Shown piece after piece: positions 1-8,666 of a DNA stretch of 64,000 nt (position 1 is its first letter; the number at the start of each line of letters is the position of its first letter). Below the pieces are notes generated by a model. It saw only the letters and a list, made by a program, of their open reading frames with translations, searched no databases and was not told the DNA's origin. Source of the DNA: Blastococcus aggregatus (GTDB taxonomy: Bacteria > Actinomycetota > Actinomycetes > Mycobacteriales > Geodermatophilaceae); the NCBI RefSeq assembly GCF_900221005.1, contig NZ_OBQI01000003.1, forward strand, positions 248,001 to 312,000, in the 5' to 3' direction. The translations under genes and the position numbers were made by a program.

Positions 1-1
1 G

Positions 2-1714
2 CGGATGCGCGACCGGGCGATGCGGTTCGTCCAGAGCATCCCCTGCCCGGAGTGCCACGGCACCCGCCTGCGGCCGGAGGCGCTGGCGGTGACCTTCGCC
101 GGCCACTCGATCGCCGAGATCAACGCGCTGTCGCTCGTCGAGGTCGCGGCGCTGCTGCGGCCCGTGGCGCTGCTCGCCGAGCCCGGTGCCGCCACGCCGA
201 CCGCGCAGTCCGGGGAGTCGACCGAGGTCGCGGTGCGGATCAGCGCCGACCTGGTCACGCGCATCGAGGTGCTGCTCGACCTCGGCCTGGGCTACCTCGG
301 CCTCGGACGGTCCTCGACCACCCTGTCGCCCGGCGAGGCCCAGCGCCTGCGGATCGCCACCCAGTTGCGGTCGGGGTTGTTCGGCGTCGTCTACGTCCTG
401 GACGAGCCCTCCGCGGGCCTGCACCCCGCGGACGCGGAGCCGCTGCTGGACGTGCTGGACCGGCTCAAGGCGTCGGGCAACTCGCTGTTCGTCGTCGAGC
501 ACGACATGGACGTCGTCCGCCGCGCCGACTGGGTCGTCGACATCGGCCCCGGCGCGGGCGCCGGCGGCGGGCGGGTGCTCTACAGCGGCCCGGTCGCCGG
601 CCTCGAGCAGGTGGAGGACTCCCCCACCGGCCGGTACCTGTTCGGTCGCGCTGAGCCGATCGAGCGCCGCAGCCGGGCTCCGCAGGGCTGGCTGCACCTG
701 CGCGGCATCTCCCGGCACAACCTGCGGAACGTGTCCGTCGACGTGCCGCTCGGGGTGCTGACGGCGGTGACCGGGGTCTCGGGCTCCGGCAAGTCGACGC
801 TGGTCACGCAGGTGCTGGCCGAGGTCGTGCGCCGGCACCTCGGTCCGGCAGCGGAGGACCCGGACGATCCCGGCCTCGAGGTCGACCTGCGGGACGCGTC
901 CGGGCAGGAGGCGTTCGACCGGCTCGTCCGCGTCGACCAGCGGCCCATCGGCCGCACGCCCCGGTCCAACCTGGCCACGTACACCGGTCTGTTCGACGCC
1001 GTGCGGAAGCTGTTCGCCTCCACCGACGAGGCGAAGGCCCGCGGCTACACGGCCGGCCGGTTCTCCTTCAACGTCGCCGAGGGGCGCTGCGAGACCTGCC
1101 AGGGAGAGGGCTTCGTCGCCGTCGAGCTGCTCTTCCTCCCCGGCACCTACGCGCCGTGCCCGACCTGCTCCGGTGCCCGCTACAACGCCGAGACCCTCGA
1201 GGTCCGCCACCGCGGCGCGAGCATCGCGGACGTGCTGGCCATGTCGGTCGACGACGCCGCTGCGTTCCTCGCCGACGTCCCGGCCGCGGCGCGGAGCCTG
1301 CGGACCCTCCGGGACGTCGGACTGGGGTACCTGCGGCTGGGCCAGCCGGCGACCGAGCTCAGTGGTGGTGAGGCCCAGCGCATCAAGCTCGCCACCGAGC
1401 TCCAGCGCGCGAGCCGCGGCCATGCCCTCTACCTGCTCGACGAGCCGACGGCGGGCCTGCACCCGGCCGACATCAGGCTGCTGCTCGCCCAGCTGCACCG
1501 GCTCGTCGACGCCGGCAACACCGTCGTCCTGGTCGAGCACGACCTCGACACGATCGTCTCCGCCGACTGGGTTCTCGACCTGGGCCCGGGCGGCGGGGAC
1601 GCGGGTGGGCGCGTCGTCGCCTCCGGCACCCCGTCCGAGATCGCCACGGCCCCGGGGAGCGCCACCGCGCCCTACCTCGCGCGGCGGCTCGCGGGCTTGC
1701 CCGCCGCGCGGTAG
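2..1714 (+). CDS. UvrA-like ABC ATPase (5' end outside window)
   Basis: The frame is open at the left edge, so the N terminus is missing and about 570 residues are visible. Both halves of a UvrA-type twin ABC ATPase can be read. The first half shows a CPEC zinc motif, signature LSPGEAQRL (about residue 108 of the visible part) and Walker B with LDEPSAGLHP. The second half shows Walker A GVSGSGKST (257), a CETC/CPTC zinc module (362-388), signature LSGGEAQR (452) and LDEPTAGLHP (477). UvrA acts in DNA damage recognition. Short UvrA-like paralogues also occur with drug resistance, and the missing N terminus prevents a choice between these. The 3' end overlaps the convergent MFS gene by 43 bases. 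Confidence 0.9.
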   Translation, partial: RMRDRAMRFVQSIPCPECHGTRLRPEALAVTFAGHSIAEINALSLVEVAALLRPVALLAEPGAATPTAQSGESTEVAVRISADLVTRIEVLLDLGLGYLGLGRSSTTLSPGEAQRLRIATQLRSGLFGVVYVLDEPSAGLHPADAEPLLDVLDRLKASGNSLFVVEHDMDVVRRADWVVDIGPGAGAGGGRVLYSGPVAGLEQVEDSPTGRYLFGRAEPIERRSRAPQGWLHLRGISRHNLRNVSVDVPLGVLTAVTGVSGSGKSTLVTQVLAEVVRRHLGPAAEDPDDPGLEVDLRDASGQEAFDRLVRVDQRPIGRTPRSNLATYTGLFDAVRKLFASTDEAKARGYTAGRFSFNVAEGRCETCQGEGFVAVELLFLPGTYAPCPTCSGARYNAETLEVRHRGASIADVLAMSVDDAAAFLADVPAAARSLRTLRDVGLGYLRLGQPATELSGGEAQRIKLATELQRASRGHALYLLDEPTAGLHPADIRLLLAQLHRLVDAGNTVVLVEHDLDTIVSADWVLDLGPGGGDAGGRVVASGTPSEIATAPGSATAPYLARRLAGLPAAR

Positions 1715-3054
1715 CGGCCGGCGAGCGCGTACCCGGCCACGACGGCGATCACGCCGGCACCCATCCCGCACAGCGTCCAGCGCAGCCCGATCAGGTCGGC
1801 GAGCAGGCCCAGCGGGAGTGCGGCGATGCCGAACGCGCCGAAGCTCAGCATGACCAGGCCCTGCACCCGCCCGTGGTACTCCGGCTCCGCCAGGTCGAGC
1901 AGCTGCGACTGGTTGCTGGTCTGGAAGGCGAGCATCGCCGCGCCGACGGCCAGGAGCACGATCACCGCGACGGCGGCGGTCGGCGCGATCGCCAGCGCGC
2001 ACACCGCCAGCCCGAAGACGGCGCCCGCCGCCACGAAGACCCGCCGGCGCCGTACCCACGAGCCGCGCCGGCCCAGGAACACACCTGCCGCGACGCCGCC
2101 GACCGCAGACGTCGCGGACAGCACCCCGTAACCGACGGAGCCGAGGCCGAACAGGTCGCTGGCGATCGTCGGCATGAAGGCCAGGTACGGCATCCCCAGC
2201 ATCGTGACGCCGATGCCGCACCACACCAGGGCGTTCAGCTCGCGGTGCCGGTGGACGTAGCGCACGCCGTCGGCCAGTTCCCCGAGCGGGGACCGGCCGG
2301 AGGGCTCCCCCGGCCGCCCGGCCGGCAGCGCGGCGGTGAGGAGCACGCCGACGATCGCCAGGGCCGCACTGAACAGGAAGATCGCCTCGATCCCCCAGGT
2401 CACCGCACCGATGACCACGCCGGCCAGCGCGGGACCGACGACCCGGTTCACCTCGGCGTTGACCAGCAGCAGCGAGACGGCCTGGGGCAGGGAACTGCGC
2501 GGGACGAGTTCGGCGAGGAAGGCCATCCGGGCGGGGCCGAACAGGGCGAACCCCACGGCCTGCAGCACGCTGGCGACCAGCAGCATCCAGTAGGCGATGA
2601 CGTCGAAGACGACGGCGAGCCCGATCCCGGCGCTCGACACCGCCAGCAGGAGCACCGAGAGCTGCAGCACCAGCCGCTTGGGCAACCGGTCGGCGGCCAC
2701 GCCACCCCAGGGGGTTGCCAGCAGGAGGGCCACGCCGAACGCCAGCAGGATGCCGCCCAGCGCAGCGTTCGACCCGGTGAGTTCGAAGGCGAGCCAGCCC
2801 CGGGCGATCGCCTGCGCCATGACACCGAGGAACACCGCAGCGGCGTTGAGGTACAGGACCAGGAACCCGCCGATCCGCAGGATCGCCATCGCGCCGAGCT
2901 GGGCGGTCTCGGGCGGTACCGGAAGGACGGTCTCCCCGGGCACCGGGACCGCCGGAACCGGCACCTCGGACAGCGGGGCCGGCTCCGATGCGGCCGGTGT
3001 CCATCCGGTCCGGTCGCGCCGCGCGTCGATGGGCCGGATGGCTTTCCCGCTCAT
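1672..3054 (-). CDS. MFS transporter
   Basis: This is an integral membrane protein of 460 residues with about twelve hydrophobic segments. The fold is that of major facilitator proteins of the EntS/MFS_3 exporter type, with the loop GGVAADRLPKR after the second helix as the usual MFS motif-A region. An ATG at 3054 is preferred over in-frame upstream codons because AGGGGAG lies just before it. The protein probably exports a small molecule, with the substrate unknown. Its stop codon lies inside the end of the convergent UvrA-like gene. I see no regulator beside it. Confidence 0.9.
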   Translation of the reverse strand: MSGKAIRPIDARRDRTGWTPAASEPAPLSEVPVPAVPVPGETVLPVPPETAQLGAMAILRIGGFLVLYLNAAAVFLGVMAQAIARGWLAFELTGSNAALGGILLAFGVALLLATPWGGVAADRLPKRLVLQLSVLLLAVSSAGIGLAVVFDVIAYWMLLVASVLQAVGFALFGPARMAFLAELVPRSSLPQAVSLLLVNAEVNRVVGPALAGVVIGAVTWGIEAIFLFSAALAIVGVLLTAALPAGRPGEPSGRSPLGELADGVRYVHRHRELNALVWCGIGVTMLGMPYLAFMPTIASDLFGLGSVGYGVLSATSAVGGVAAGVFLGRRGSWVRRRRVFVAAGAVFGLAVCALAIAPTAAVAVIVLLAVGAAMLAFQTSNQSQLLDLAEPEYHGRVQGLVMLSFGAFGIAALPLGLLADLIGLRWTLCGMGAGVIAVVAGYALAGRYRAAGKPASRRAR

Positions 3055-3212
3055 GGCTCCCCTCGTCCGGCGCCCGTACGGGGCGACCTGACCGTCCAGC
3101 ACACCTCCCGAGCGAGCGGGCGCAGCCCCGACCTTGCCACACGAGGCGCCCGACGATGAGGGATGTGCCGGGCCCCGGCACGTTGTAGCGCGGCCCGCGC
3201 GCGTGCTGGACT

Positions 3213-3935
3213 GTGCACGTGCTCCGCCTGCGCCAGCTCGTGCTCGCCGCGCACGAGCGCGCGCCGGTGGAGCAGGCGCTGCGGCAGCTCCTCGCCGCGC
3301 CCTCGGCGCACCACGACCCCGGCGTCGGTCGGTTCGGCCTCACCAACGCCGTCCTCGCCGCGGGCTGCGACTTCGTCGAGGTCGTCTCGCCGTCAGCACC
3401 CGGCACGGCGGTCGGCCGGTGGCTCACGCGGAACGGCGGCGACGGCGGCTACATGCTCATGGTCGACGGACCACCGACCATCACGGCGCCCGACCGTCTC
3501 GCGTCGCTCGGCGTGCGCGAGGTGCACCGCGTCGAGCTGCCCGACGTCGTCGACGTGCACCTGCACCCCAGGGACACCGGAGGCGTGCTCCTCGCCCTCG
3601 ACGCCGTCGACCCGGCCGGGTCGTGGCGATGGGCGGGTCCGGCATGGACCGGTGGCAGCCCGACGTGCGCCGGGGGGTTGCTGGAGGTCACCGTCGCGGT
3701 CCCCGACCCGGGCGAGGTGGTCCGGCGATGGGCGGCGCTGCTGGACGTCGCGGCGGCCGGCAGCGACTGCCGGCTGCAGCTCGACCACGGCCGCCAGCAC
3801 CTCTCCTTCGTCCCCGGTGCAGGCGATGTCGCCGCCGTGACCGCGGCGCGACTGGCGTTGCCGGGTGCCGAGCGTCGCGCCGCCGACGTCGGTGGCGTCC
3901 GCTTCGAGGTCGTCCCGCTGGAGGAGAAGACGTGA
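3213..3935 (+). CDS. VOC/glyoxalase-like domain protein
   Basis: This 240-residue soluble protein resembles the actinobacterial glyoxalase-like family: an N-terminal RLRQLVLAA strand, HDPGVGRFGL near residue 33 and paired beta-alpha units. I cannot point to a full metal-binding set, so the substrate is unknown. It starts with GTG and a second GTG lies two codons downstream, so the exact start is uncertain. Its TGA overlaps the GTG of the crotonase gene (GTGA), which indicates translational coupling and a shared acyl or small-molecule pathway. Confidence 0.75.
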   Translation: MHVLRLRQLVLAAHERAPVEQALRQLLAAPSAHHDPGVGRFGLTNAVLAAGCDFVEVVSPSAPGTAVGRWLTRNGGDGGYMLMVDGPPTITAPDRLASLGVREVHRVELPDVVDVHLHPRDTGGVLLALDAVDPAGSWRWAGPAWTGGSPTCAGGLLEVTVAVPDPGEVVRRWAALLDVAAAGSDCRLQLDHGRQHLSFVPGAGDVAAVTAARLALPGAERRAADVGGVRFEVVPLEEKT

Positions 3936-4756
3936 CCGAGATCCAGACCGGCACCGACCACCTGCTCGCCCGCGTCGAGGACGGCGTCGCCGTGCTCACG
4001 ATGAACCGACCCCAGCGCCGGAACGCGCTGTCCGAGCAGATGCTCGCCGCCCTGGGCACGACGCTCGCGCAGGTGGAGGCGGACGACGCGGTCGGTGCGG
4101 TGGTGTTGACAGGGGCGGGTGGCGCGTTCTGCGCGGGCGGTGACGTCAAGGGCTTCGCCGAGCGCACCCCCGGTGCGCCCGGTGCGTCGGCGGCGCGGCT
4201 GCAGCGCGCCAACCAGCGCGCCACCAGCGGGCGCCTGTGGCGGATGCCCAAGCCGACCATCGCGGTGCTGCCCGGGGCCGCAGCGGGTGCGGGCCTGTCG
4301 CTCGCCCTGGCGTGCGACCTGCGCTACGCGGCGTCGTCCGCCGTGCTGACCACGGCGTTCGCCCGCGTCGCGCTCGCCGGCGACTACGGCAGCGCCTGGT
4401 TCCTCGTGCGCCTCGTGGGTCCGGCGCGCGCCCGCGAGCTGCTGTACCTCTCGCCGCGGCTGACGGCCGACGACGCCCTGCGGCTGGGGCTGGTCAACGC
4501 GGTCGTGCCGCCGGACGCCCTCGAGCAGGAGGCGTTGGCGGTGGCGCAGCGACTGGCGAACGGGCCGCGCACGGCGCTGGCGTCGATGAAGGCGAACGTC
4601 GCGCTGGCGCTGACCACTCCGCTCGACGAGTACATGGACGTCGAGGTGACACACCACCTCGCGTCGTTCGCCACGGACGACCACGCGGAGGCCGCACGCG
4701 CCTTCGTCGAGAAGCGTGACCCGGCTTTCGGCGTCCGCGGGGTCGGTCCCGGGTAG
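3932..4756 (+). CDS. Enoyl-CoA hydratase/isomerase (crotonase) family protein
   Basis: A 274-residue crotonase-fold enzyme. The oxyanion-hole loops GGAFCAGGDVKGF (near residue 65) and GAAAGAGLSLALACD (near residue 115) are present. At the catalytic stretch the sequence reads ALAGDYGSAWFLVRLVG. The first catalytic Glu of true hydratases is absent, and an Asp sits where PaaG-type enoyl-CoA isomerases carry theirs. A Glu is kept in ARELLYL. Isomerase activity is therefore at least as likely as hydration (inference). It is coupled to the upstream VOC gene by a 4-base overlap. Confidence 0.9.
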   Translation: MTEIQTGTDHLLARVEDGVAVLTMNRPQRRNALSEQMLAALGTTLAQVEADDAVGAVVLTGAGGAFCAGGDVKGFAERTPGAPGASAARLQRANQRATSGRLWRMPKPTIAVLPGAAAGAGLSLALACDLRYAASSAVLTTAFARVALAGDYGSAWFLVRLVGPARARELLYLSPRLTADDALRLGLVNAVVPPDALEQEALAVAQRLANGPRTALASMKANVALALTTPLDEYMDVEVTHHLASFATDDHAEAARAFVEKRDPAFGVRGVGPG

Positions 4757-4869
4757 GTCCGGGGCGCACCGGAGGCCTGGAGTCGGGTCGTTGGACTCTG
4801 CGTCGGGCAGGGCCGGAGCCGCACGCTTCGGGCGACTCCTGGCCCGGACCGTGACCCGAGGTGAGCCTG

Positions 4870-6036
4870 ATGACAGCCAGCCCGCCGACCGGCGCGAGTC
4901 CGCTGGACAGTGCGCTCGATGTCTTCCGCGTGCGGCAGTACTTCAACGTGCTCGCCCGCAGCCGCGATCTCCTCACCGGCGTGCGACGGGACCTGGGCTT
5001 CGTCGACGACGTCCGGCGCGCGATGTTGCCCGGGACGACGAGGCGGCGGCAGCCGACGGGCTCACCCTTCCCCCAGCAGCACGCCGACGGTGTGGCGCCT
5101 CTCCGGGGCCGGGTCGGCGTCGTGAGCACCGGCGGGAGCGGGGCGCTCGCGTCGCTGGTGGGCGTCGCCCGCGCCCTGGAGGAGTCCGGCACCACGGTGT
5201 CGGTGTGGTCGCTGTGCTCCGGCGGGGCGATGTTCGGCTTTCCGCTGGCCGCCGGGCTCGGCGCCGACGAGGTGGCCGAGATGGTGTCCTCGATGGATCC
5301 CCGTGACTACCTCGACGTGTCGTGGCGCGACCTGGCCGGGGCGGTGACCACCGCGGGCCGTGGCTGGGCCGGACTGCTCCGCGGGGACAGGCTCGAGGCG
5401 TTCTACCGCGACCGGCTCGGGGACCGGACGCTCGGCGAGCTGGCCACACCGGCGTACGCGCCGATCTGGAACATCGAGAGCAACACCGTCGAGTACCTCG
5501 GCCCCAGGACCCACCCGGAGATGACGGTCGCCCGGGCCATCCGGATGGCGGTGTCGCTGCCGTTGTTCGTGCAGCCGGCGGTGCTGGACGGCCGGTCGTG
5601 GTGCGACGGCGGCATCGTCGACATCTTCCCCGTCCACCCGGTCCTCGACATCGAGCCGCCCGTCGACACCGCGATCGCGGTCAACGCCTTCTACCCGCAC
5701 GAGTTCGGTGGTGAGGACGCATCCGGTTGGGAGCGACGGCGACTGAGCGTCCTGCAGATCGGCAGCCAGGTGCGCACCAGCCAGCAGGTGCAACTGGCGC
5801 GGGAGAACCTCGATCGGCTGCGCGCGCACGCCGAGGTGCTGCTCCTCGAGCCGGTCCCGTACCGGAGGGTCCACGGCACGGGCTTCTACAAGCAGTTCAT
5901 CGATGTGTCGGAGTGGCCGGAGTTCATGCTCGCCGGCCACCGGGCGACCCTCGAGGCGCTCCGGGCGCAGGCGCCGCAGGCCCGGCCGTCCACCCAGCGG
6001 GCTCCTCGTGGGCGCGTCCCGCGCCGCGCACCGTGA
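4870..6036 (+). CDS. Patatin-like phospholipase family protein
   Basis: A 388-residue patatin-family acyl hydrolase. It has the glycine-rich oxyanion region STGGSGALASL (about residue 86), the nucleophile segment WSLCSGGAMFG (about 115) and the catalytic Asp in WCDGGIVDIFP (about 250). The nucleophile elbow reads C-S-G-G with Leu in place of the first Gly of the usual GxSxG, which is atypical. I chose the ATG at 4870 over the GTG at 4861 because AGGTGAG sits five bases before the ATG. It probably cleaves lipid acyl esters, with the substrate unknown. Confidence 0.85.
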   Translation: MTASPPTGASPLDSALDVFRVRQYFNVLARSRDLLTGVRRDLGFVDDVRRAMLPGTTRRRQPTGSPFPQQHADGVAPLRGRVGVVSTGGSGALASLVGVARALEESGTTVSVWSLCSGGAMFGFPLAAGLGADEVAEMVSSMDPRDYLDVSWRDLAGAVTTAGRGWAGLLRGDRLEAFYRDRLGDRTLGELATPAYAPIWNIESNTVEYLGPRTHPEMTVARAIRMAVSLPLFVQPAVLDGRSWCDGGIVDIFPVHPVLDIEPPVDTAIAVNAFYPHEFGGEDASGWERRRLSVLQIGSQVRTSQQVQLARENLDRLRAHAEVLLLEPVPYRRVHGTGFYKQFIDVSEWPEFMLAGHRATLEALRAQAPQARPSTQRAPRGRVPRRAP

Positions 6037-6139
6037 CGATGTCGGGCAGGCTGAGGGGGATCGTCGGCCGGACGTGACCGCAGGCCCCAGGGCCGTCGGC
6101 GAGGTCCAGGTATCGGCCCCAGCAGGACGGAGAACTCCC

Positions 6140-7114
6140 ATGTGGGCACAGACGCTCAGCGGCCCCTTCCGGTTCGAGCAGGTCGAGCTCGCCGCCCCTG
6201 ACCCCGCGCAGCTCACCCCCCGGCAGGTGCTGCTGGCCACCCGCGCCGGCGCCATCTGCGGCAGCGACCTGCCCAACTTCCGCGGCGGGCTGTGGCCCCA
6301 CCCGGCCGCCGCGGACGGGTGGGGTGCCACGCGGGCGCCGGGCTTCCCTCTGCACGAGATCGTCGGGGAGGTCGTCGCCAGCCGGCATCCCGACCACGCC
6401 CCCGGTGACCTTGTCGTCGGCTGGGCGTCGATGTTCGACGGCATCGCCGAGCTCGTGGTCACCGACGGCGACGGTCTGGCCGGCTACGACACCGCCCTGC
6501 CGACCACCACCGCGGTGATGCTGCAGCCCCTGGCGTGCGTGCTCTACGCCGTCGAGCAGCTCGGCGACATCACGGGGAAGAGCGTGGCCGTGCTCGGACA
6601 GGGCCCCATCGGCCTGCTCTTCAGCCACGTCCTGAAGGCCCGCGGCGCGGCCCGCGTGACGGGCGTGGACCCCGTGGACCGCACCGACGTCGCGTCGGTG
6701 TTCGGTGTGGACGACGTGGTCACCGCCCGCGCCGAGCGGTGGGCGGGCCGCCTGTCCGACGCCGACCGGCCGTCGGTGGTCGTGGAGGCGGTGGGCCACC
6801 AGATCTCCACGCTCCAGCCGGCGCTGGACGCCGTGGCGTTCGGCGGCCAGGTCTTCTACTTCGGCGTGCCGGACGACCCGATCTACCCGTTCGACATGAT
6901 GACCTTCCTGCGCAAGAACCTGACCCTGCGCTCCGGCGTGGCCCTGGAGCGGCGCCGGGTGCTCGCAGACGCCGACCGGTACCTCGCGGCGCACCCCGAA
7001 CTGCGGGACGGCTACGTCACCCACGTCCACCCGGTCTCCGACGTGCAGGCAGCCTTCGCCACCGCGCTCGCCCCCCGCCCGGGACAGCTGAAGATCTCCA
7101 TCGACATGACCTGA
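6140..7114 (+). CDS. Zinc-binding medium-chain alcohol dehydrogenase family protein
   Basis: This 324-residue MDR-superfamily oxidoreductase carries the catalytic-site cysteine in AICGSDLPNFRG (near residue 34), a HEIVGE segment matching the GHE zinc-ligand region, and the nucleotide-binding AVLGQGPIGLLFS (about 150). It is a little shorter than typical 340-350 residue members, and the structural-zinc cysteine cluster is not evident. The ATG is preceded by GGACGGAGAA. The next gene in the same direction is an acyl-CoA dehydrogenase, so a role in fatty or branched-acid catabolism is possible but unproven. Confidence 0.85.
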   Translation: MWAQTLSGPFRFEQVELAAPDPAQLTPRQVLLATRAGAICGSDLPNFRGGLWPHPAAADGWGATRAPGFPLHEIVGEVVASRHPDHAPGDLVVGWASMFDGIAELVVTDGDGLAGYDTALPTTTAVMLQPLACVLYAVEQLGDITGKSVAVLGQGPIGLLFSHVLKARGAARVTGVDPVDRTDVASVFGVDDVVTARAERWAGRLSDADRPSVVVEAVGHQISTLQPALDAVAFGGQVFYFGVPDDPIYPFDMMTFLRKNLTLRSGVALERRRVLADADRYLAAHPELRDGYVTHVHPVSDVQAAFATALAPRPGQLKISIDMT

Positions 7115-7121
7115 GGCTCGA

Positions 7122-7187
7122 CCCCTGAGTGCATGCGGTTGCGGATCCGGGTCGAGCGGCTGACCGATCGCATGCCACGCTCAGGGG
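7122..7187. repeat. Nested inverted repeats between dehydrogenase genes
   Basis: CCCCTGAG (7122-7129) pairs with CTCAGGGG (7180-7187), and inside it GCATGCG (7131-7137) pairs with CGCATGC (7169-7175). A third pair, GCTCGACCC (7116-7124) and GGGTCGAGC (7149-7157), overlaps them, so two alternative folds are possible. The region lies just after the stop of the medium-chain dehydrogenase and about 95 bases before the acyl-CoA dehydrogenase. It may be a terminator or a leader structure. There is no U-run. Confidence 0.4.
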
Positions 7188-7280
7188 GCAGTCCTCCCGC
7201 CGGGACCGCGTGTGCCGCATGCGCCGAGCCCCGGCGGGGACCACCCCGCCGCCAGAAGAGCCAGCTGAGAGGGACACCTG

Positions 7281-8576
7281 ATGCAGAGAGCCGAGCCAAC
7301 GGAGCTGTTCGACCTGCGGATGAGCGAGGAGGCCCGGCCGCTGTACGACCGCGTCGTCCGGTTCCTCGAGGACGTGGTCGCGCCGATGCAGGAGGAGTTT
7401 CACCGGCTCGGCGAGGGCCGCGCCGACCGCTGGTCGTACGCTCCGGGCCAGCTGGAGGCGCTGGAGGGCGCCAAGAACAAGGCCAAGGAAGCCGGCCTGT
7501 GGAACTTCTTCCTCCCGAACTCCGAGGTCGGCGGCCTGACCAACCTCGACTACGCCTACATCGCCGTCGAGCTCGGCAAGTACCCGCTGGGTTCGGAGTC
7601 GCTCAACTGCTCGGCTCCCGACACCGGCAACATGGAGGTGCTCGAGCGCGTCGGCACCCCCGAGCAGAAGGCCCGCTGGCTCGAGCCGCTCCTCAACGGC
7701 GAGATCCGCTCGGCCTTCGCCATGACCGAGCCCGACGTCGGCAGCTCGGATGCCAAGAACGTCCGGCTCCAGGCCCTGCGTGACGGCGACGACTACGTGC
7801 TCAACGGCGAGAAGTACTACATCTCCGGAGCCGGCGACCCGCGCTGCAAGATCATGATCGTCATGTGCCAGACGAACCCCGAGGCACCGGTGCACCAGCA
7901 GCAGTCGCAGATCCTGGTGCCGATGGACACCCCGGGCGTCCAGGTGATGGAGCCGATGGAGGTCTTCGGCCGTGACGACGCCCCGCACGGCCACATGCGG
8001 ATCCGCTTCACCGACGTGCGGGTGCCGGTCGCCAACATCCTGCTCGGCGAGGGCCGGGGCTTCGAGATCAGCCAGGTCCGCCTGGGCCCCGGTCGCATCC
8101 ACCACTGCATGCGCGCCATCGGCCAGGGCGAGAAGGCCCTCGAGCTGATGGTCCGTCGCGGCAAGTTCCGCGAGGCGTTCGGCAAGCCGATCCTGAACCT
8201 CGGCAAGAACATGGAGACGGTGTCGCGGGCGCGGATCGAGCTCGACGCCTGCCGGCTCATGGTGCTGAAGGCGGCCAAGGCGATGGACGTGCTCGGCAAC
8301 GCCCAGGCCCGCGTCTACGTCTCCGCGGTCAAGGCGATGGTCCCGGAGAAGGTCTGCCAGATCATCGACCAGGCCATCCAGATCCACGGCGCCACCGGGG
8401 TCTCGCAGTGGACGCCGCTGGCCGGCATGTACGCCAGCCAGCGCACCCTCCGGCTGGCCGACGGCCCCGACGAGGTGCACCACTTCGTCGTCGCCCGGCA
8501 CGAGGCCGGCCGCTACAGCGAGCCGGCCCCCGGCCGGTCGGAGTCCCGCGGCGAGGGCGTGTTCGCCGGCCCCTGA
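7281..8576 (+). CDS. Acyl-CoA dehydrogenase family protein
   Basis: A 431-residue FAD flavoprotein of the acyl-CoA dehydrogenase superfamily. Visible marks are AFAMTEPDVGSSDA in the middle beta domain (FAD/substrate contact), RLGPGRIHHCMRAIG, and the C-terminal IQIHGATGVSQ helix region. The length and the N-terminal extension resemble the ACAD10/11-type branch rather than classic short-chain enzymes (inference). GAGAGGGA precedes the ATG. It would catalyse alpha,beta-desaturation of an acyl-CoA. A strong hairpin terminator follows its stop codon. Confidence 0.92.
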   Translation: MQRAEPTELFDLRMSEEARPLYDRVVRFLEDVVAPMQEEFHRLGEGRADRWSYAPGQLEALEGAKNKAKEAGLWNFFLPNSEVGGLTNLDYAYIAVELGKYPLGSESLNCSAPDTGNMEVLERVGTPEQKARWLEPLLNGEIRSAFAMTEPDVGSSDAKNVRLQALRDGDDYVLNGEKYYISGAGDPRCKIMIVMCQTNPEAPVHQQQSQILVPMDTPGVQVMEPMEVFGRDDAPHGHMRIRFTDVRVPVANILLGEGRGFEISQVRLGPGRIHHCMRAIGQGEKALELMVRRGKFREAFGKPILNLGKNMETVSRARIELDACRLMVLKAAKAMDVLGNAQARVYVSAVKAMVPEKVCQIIDQAIQIHGATGVSQWTPLAGMYASQRTLRLADGPDEVHHFVVARHEAGRYSEPAPGRSESRGEGVFAGP

Positions 8577-8604
8577 GGGATCCGTCCCCCAGCGAACCGA
8601 GCGA

Positions 8605-8651
8605 GGAACGGCAGGGCCCGGTCACCACGGTGACCGGGCCCTGCCCGTTCC
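8605..8651. terminator. Strong bidirectional hairpin terminator
   Basis: GCAGGGCCCGGTCACC (8611-8626) and its exact complement at 8629-8644 form a long perfect stem. The stem continues outward with GGAACG/CGTTCC across one bulged base. It lies between two convergent genes and can terminate both. No U-tract follows, as is common in high-GC actinomycetes. Confidence 0.85.
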
Positions 8652-8666
8652 GGCGGGAACCGCGGC

